Source: Piliocolobus tephrosceles (lineage: Eukaryota; Chordata; Mammalia; Primates; Cercopithecidae). From it: a stretch of DNA of 64,000 bases. The translations under genes and the position numbers were made by a program. Position 1 is the first letter of the stretch. Every line of letters starts with the position of its first letter. Positions 59,191-64,000 of the stretch are shown piece by piece. Location: assembly GCF_002776525.5 (NCBI RefSeq), contig NC_045441.1:107754041-107818040 (forward strand), written 5' to 3'. Below the pieces are notes generated by a model that saw only the letters and a program-made list of their open reading frames with translations, was not told where the DNA came from and searched no databases.

Positions 59191-61397
59191 CTGAACTGCA
59201 ACCCATGTTGTTCAATGGTCAGCAATACTCTTTTTGAAGAATCATTCTTGAGGTAATTAAAAAAGGTATAAATTTATTGTTAAGCACAGGAAGGAGGCCT
59301 ATTTTAGTGAGTCTCTGCTAATCTTGGAGGGGTGACATTTATGAAGCATTGGTGTCAGCCATAGCTCTTATGGAGCTGACATGGTTCCACCTTATGATGT
59401 AAGGTCTCTGCTGCTTTCTTCAGAAATTTGAACTTCAAGTCACTGTCAAATTATACAATATGAAATTTTACAAGTTTCAGAGAAGTTTAATAATCCTTTA
59501 CCTCTTGGTTACATATGACAGTATAGTCCAAAAATTATTCTCAGGGTAAAGGAGATAATGTTCAAGAAAAACATCTCCCAGATTTTGGGAGTTTTACCTG
59601 TAAGAATGTATTAAAACCTAGAGAGAAGACATCAAATACAATATAGATAAAACAGATTCCAGTGACGGTTATAGTGGAGAAAGCCTGGTACTACTCACCA
59701 TTTTTCTTTTTCTGTTTTTCTTTTTTGTAGGAGGAATAATCATGAAATAACGTGAGACAAGGCCAAGCAGTTACCTGGCCTTGCCGAGTTTTGGGCTGGG
59801 CAGATATAGATATTTTCTCTCATTCTTACCTCCTCTGTGTCCATCTATGCCTACCAGACAGGGGAGATTTTGAACTGATATCCACTATTATGCTTACACA
59901 CAAGTGTCTATAGACAAATGGAAAATTCACCAACTAACCTCCCTAACAGGAAAATTTTACCCCTAGGCTATTAAAAGCCTACAATTTATAAAGCTGCACC
60001 AGTTATTCTCATTTTTTTTTTTTTAAATGTATCTTTATCCAGATAGAATATAGCTGTGGGTAGATTCAATAACTATGTAGTGATATTGTGTGAATAAACT
60101 CTCCACCTAGGCTGTACCTATGTATGTGCTTCTGAATGTATATTTACTGAAATAGTACTTTTACTGCTTATTGGTGGTTACATACATAAAACATATTGTG
60201 TTAGCAGCAGGTCACTTTGTGTATATGGCTGTAATATAAAAAATAAAGATGATACATTCAATTTAAAAAATAAAGATCATACATTCAATTTAAAGCTCAC
60301 ATTAAAATATTACCAGGCTTGCACATAAAAATAAAATTTTCAAACAAAATATAAAAACAATATTACTCATGTAAGTTACCTCTATTTTGATATTATGCCC
60401 TCAGCCTTAGACACAATGTCAGTATCTCAGTAACTTTATGCCTTAGGCATTATTTTATAATTATTGGCCTCAGAACCAATGTACTATGTAAAATATCCTG
60501 AGTGCATCATATATATTAATTATTTTTAAAACAGAGGCAGATGCAAATTGAGATTGTTAATGATCAAGAGTTGAAATATCCGAATTTATTATCATTGGCT
60601 GATTTACTTTGGTTACTGGGGTAAAATAACATTAATTGTTCCTGAGTTCTTATCTAATTGGATTTTAAAGAAGCTTCTTAAACTGTATTATATTTCCCTG
60701 GTAATGTGCATAATGAAAGCAACTATGTTGAAATATAGAAGAAATATGATTGTAATGAGCACCATTTAAACTTCCAAGTTTTAGTTAATTTAGAATACAA
60801 GAAATACAGTTGTAGGTTTCAGAAGGTAGAATGTGTTGTAATATTTTCCCTCCCTTTACTTTACTCACAGTTTTTGCACATGCACAAGTTCCCTGACAGT
60901 TTTTTCTTCCTTAATGAGACTCAAGAGTGGGACTAAAGCATTATTAGAGGTCTGTCTGGACTGATTAGATTGCATATTACTAAAAAATTAAAGGATGACT
61001 ATGTCATTTTTAACACCATCAGTAAATAAATGCCAATGCAATTCAAATATCTTTTGAAATAAACAATTCTAGAGGATTTATTCATGTTTCACAAATATCA
61101 TACGTATCAACAGGTAAGAACTGCCCCCAAATGATTTAATATGACACTGACAGAAAAAGATAGGAATCTGTTTTTCTGAGTTTGGAATTCAAACTTTGTT
61201 TCTTCTTAGTGGAGATGAAATAGAATTATTTTCTTATTTCTAGTCCAGTTTTTAAAAGATCTATCTGAAATATACTTGTAAGAATAAGGTAATATAAAGC
61301 AGCTCATTCACCATAGAGTTTTGTTCAGTGGGAATGAATACATTTTGATATCTTATTTACCTCAGATATGTTTCCATTAAATTTGATGTTTAGAATA
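59191..61397. other. Unassigned AT-rich block
   Basis: I recognise no gene or named repeat. Notable features are a strong splice-acceptor-like tract ending at 59730 and a two-copy 27-bp tandem repeat at 60238-60291. Confidence 0.5.
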
Positions 61398-61669
61398 CAG
61401 TCATCTCTCAGTGTCCATGGGGGATAGATTCCAGGAACCCTGTGATACCAAAACCTGTGGATGCTCAAGTCCCTTATATAAAATGTGCAAAGTATTTGCA
61501 CATAACCTAAGCACATCTTCCCTTATACTTTTAATTATCTCTAGAGTACTTATAATTCCTATTACAATGTAAATGCTATGTAAACAGTTGTGATACATAT
61601 TTTTAAAATTTGTATTATGGTTGAGTACACAGATGCAGAACCTGCAGATACAGAGAGTATTGTATAAAA
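61398..61669 (-). mobile_element. MER2 Tigger-type MITE
   Basis: About 270-bp non-autonomous DNA transposon. Left end 'cagtcatctctcagtgtcca', then 'aaacctgtggatgctcaagt', 'gcaaagtatttgcacataac', 'tacaatgtaaatgctatgt', and right end 'gatacagagagtattgta'. It would have been mobilised by a Tigger transposase, but nothing active is nearby. Insertion at TA is expected for the family and fits the flanks. Confidence 0.9.
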
Positions 61670-62609
61670 TATTATTTATCTTGATTATGAGATTTGGCAC
61701 CTCATGTAATAAGGCACCTAAGGCAAGTGCCACACTTGCCTTCCCTTGGCTCCAGTCCTAATTCAAGCAATTCTTGAACACAGACTCCACCAGATAGTGG
61801 GTTAGGCTCTTTACAGATTAAATCTGTCCTGTACTATAAAGTTGTATAACAAAGACAGGGAAACGTTTAAAAACTATTTGGTATTTGGGTGCATCTGAAG
61901 TGTATTTTAATTGAAAGTGTTTCAATTCCTTAAAACACATACTGGAATCATGTAAGTCTTAAACCAGGAAAAAAAAAAAAAAAAAGGTGGATCAGTACCT
62001 GGAGTTAATCCAGGTCCTAGTGATATACAATAGAAAAGAGAACCATATAGAGAGTGCACTGCACAGTTTGAGTAGCTTTTATTGTGGTTGTTGGGAAGTC
62101 AGGGATGAATTGATTATACAATCACATTATAGATTACATTTCAAACACAATAATCAGGCCAGGGACTCTATTTTGCTTTTCAATAGAAGTTTCTGTGTCC
62201 TTAGAAGAACTGAATAATGTAATTATCACATTTTTAAATCTGGTAATGATTAGTTTTGGTGACTAAAAATCAGAAAGAAAAAGTAAGCTTTTTATTCATC
62301 TTTAAGATCCATGGTGAATAACCCAAAAGAGAGAATGCAGTATCTGCCTTCTTCGCTTAAGGCACTGGAACCCTAAGTCATGTTTGCTTTCCTTTTTTCT
62401 TTTTTTTTTTTTGAAGTTTCCCCCAGCCTTTCAGGTAACATTATTCAGTGTTGGAAAAAATCTTCCAGCACTGAATTCTCAGTCACATAAATGCATTTTA
62501 AGAATTATGTTATTTATTTATTAAAGCAAATATGAAATAAACTAAAGAGAACATTTTAATTACCCTATTACAGTTTCAACTGTATGTTCTTTCACTCTAG
62601 ATTTTTCAG
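61670..62609. other. Unassigned stretch
   Basis: A perfect 10-bp stem with a 3-base loop is at 61720-61742. An A run is at 61971-61986 and a T run near 62401-62413. No gene recognised. Confidence 0.5.
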
Positions 62610-62760
62610 TGGTAGATGGACCTTTGGGATTGTTTAGTCTAGTTCTCTCACTTAATAAGGAGAAAGCTAAGAGAAGTGAGTGAGTTATCTGAGGTTATAG
62701 AGCTAATTAATTGTGGAATCTAGATTAAAACATAGATCCTCTGGGCATGAGTCAGTAAAA
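62610..62760 (+). repeat. MIR-type SINE fragment
   Basis: Diverged core: 'gagaaagctaagagaagtga', 'ttatctgaggttatagag', 'aattgtggaatctagatta'. Confidence 0.6.
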
Positions 62761-62854
62761 TCCAGGGTTGGGGTGAATGAGGGACAATGTTAAAGAACAT
62801 CTCCAATCTGAAATCACTCATTCTCTCTCTTTTTAAAAAATCTTTTTTTCAATT

Positions 62855-63650
62855 AATTTTTTTCAGGTAAAATTTATTCACAATGAATTGGACAATGTTT
62901 TGATATATCTATATCCTTACATTTGGAGCAGTTCCAGCTCTAAAAAAATTTCTCTGTGCCCCTTTGAAGTCAATTCTCATTCCCTATTTCTGAGTGCAGG
63001 CAACTGCTGATAATTTTATTTGTCACTATAGATTAGATTTGATGTTATAGAATTTCACATAAATTAGTTTATGTAGTATGTATCCTTTGTGTCTGAATTC
63101 ATTAGTTCAGCATAATATTTTCTAGATTCATTCATGCTTTGTCTATCGTATGTCTATTCACTTCTTGGAACTTGAGGTCTTCTTTTTTTGGCTATTACAA
63201 CTAAATATTATGCTATAAACATGAATTTACAAGTGTAGAAATATGGTTTCACTTCTTTGGTGTAAATAAATTGGAGTGGAATTACTGAGTCATATGATGA
63301 ATTTATGTTTGTAAGACAATGCTAAACAGCACTCTAAAATAGCATTTCGTATTTTCACTAGTGATACAGAAGAGTTTCCACTGCTTCATATTCATTAATT
63401 AATTAATATCCTTTAATTAATTAAAATTGCTACATATTTTAGTTTTCATTATTCTAGTGGGTGTGGATTTTTTTATCCTTTCAAAATTGTTTTTCATTTT
63501 CTAAATAGTTTGCATTTCCATATGAACTTCAGAATTGGATTGTTGATGTCCACAAAAAAGTATCCTGGCATTTTTAGTGAGATTGCATGGAATCTATAGA
63601 CAATTTTAGAGAAAATACACTTGCATATATTTAAAACAATTTATTTCTAA
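62855..63650 (-). mobile_element. Old LINE-1 (L1ME-like) 3' end, reverse
   Basis: Reverse L1 holding the 3' UTR and ORF2 C-terminal region, with internal losses: 'gttcagcataatattttct', 'tggagtggaattactgagtc', 'attctagtgggtgtgga' and 'gcatttccatatgaacttca' are in L1 order on the plus strand. Confidence 0.85.
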
Positions 63651-63659
63651 GAACAAATT

Positions 63660-64000
63660 TTATTTTTTATTTTTTAAAATTTTATCTTTTAAACAGGTCT
63701 TTAGTTTTTAGACTAGTTCACAGCAAAAAGGAACAGAAGGTACAGAGATTTCTCATATTTCCCTTACCCCCACACATGCAGGGTCTCCTCCATTATCAAC
63801 ATCTCCCACCAGTGTGGTACACCTGTTGCAATTGGTGAACCTACGTTGACACATCATTATCACCCAAAGTCCATAATTAGCATCAGGGTTCACTCTTAGT
63901 GTTGTACATTCTGTGGGTTTGGATGAATGTATAATGACATATATCCTTCATCATTTTATTACACAGAGTAGTTTCATTGTTGTAAAAATCCTCTTTACTC
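63660..64000 (-). mobile_element. Old LINE-1 (L1MC/MD-like) 3' end, reverse, runs off window
   Basis: A T-rich head at about 63660-63690, then 'acagaaggtacagagatttc', 'cattatcaacatctccca', 'gacacatcattatcacccaa' and 'gttgtacattctgtgggt', the complement of a common old L1 3' UTR. It is distinct from the L1 just to the left: a new poly(A)-type head starts here. Continues beyond 64000. Confidence 0.88.

Overview
This window reads as non-coding DNA from a primate nuclear genome: AT-rich, with no convincing protein-coding exon, rRNA or tRNA, and built largely from interspersed repeats. The repeat types (Alu, MIR, L2, several LINE-1 generations, Tigger1, MER2, THE1/MST-type MaLR elements) fix it as primate. 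The AluY copy at 21038-21361 has the sequence style typical of the AluYR lineage of Old World monkeys and is flanked by a perfect 9-bp target-site duplication. I therefore favour a cercopithecid monkey (macaque or baboon type) over human or ape. This rests on recognition, not on an alignment. The window could be intergenic or lie inside a very long intron; nothing in it decides which.

Layout. 1-1841: 3' two-thirds of a Tigger1 DNA transposon with a dead transposase, followed by a MIR. 2440-4530: forward LINE-1 (ORF1 end into ORF2). 5470-9945: an older forward L1 broken by a younger reverse L1 tail, then a long reverse L1 fragment. 10618-12391: MaLR LTR, then a reverse 5'-truncated primate L1. 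12392-18454: mostly unique sequence, with a striking 150-bp palindrome at 15352-15513. 18455-22380: two AluY-type elements, an Alu stub and a THE1 solo LTR. 23870-26790: one old reverse L1 interrupted by an Alu and by an LTR-like element, then an L2. 28735-30932: a complete MaLR provirus with both LTRs. 33780-38425: a dense Alu, LTR and ancient-repeat cluster with a head-to-head Alu pair and a CTAT microsatellite. 38426-41769: largely repeat-free. 41770-51215: MIR, L2, old LTR and L1 fragments. 51216-57964: mostly unique, with one MIR and one AluSp. 57965-64000: MIR, L1, two MER2-type elements and two reverse L1 3' fragments, the last running off the window.

There is no operon-like or pathway-like gene set. 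The biology is insertion history: nested elements give a relative order of events, target-site duplications mark insertion points, and the unique blocks between repeats are where regulatory DNA would most likely sit. Best candidates for a second look are the 15.4-kb palindrome, two identical TGAGTCAGCA motifs 294 bp apart at 32.0-32.3 kb, and the unique block around 52.3-52.7 kb. Family names were assigned by recognition of consensus-like stretches. Boundaries of old elements are good to a few tens of bases at best.
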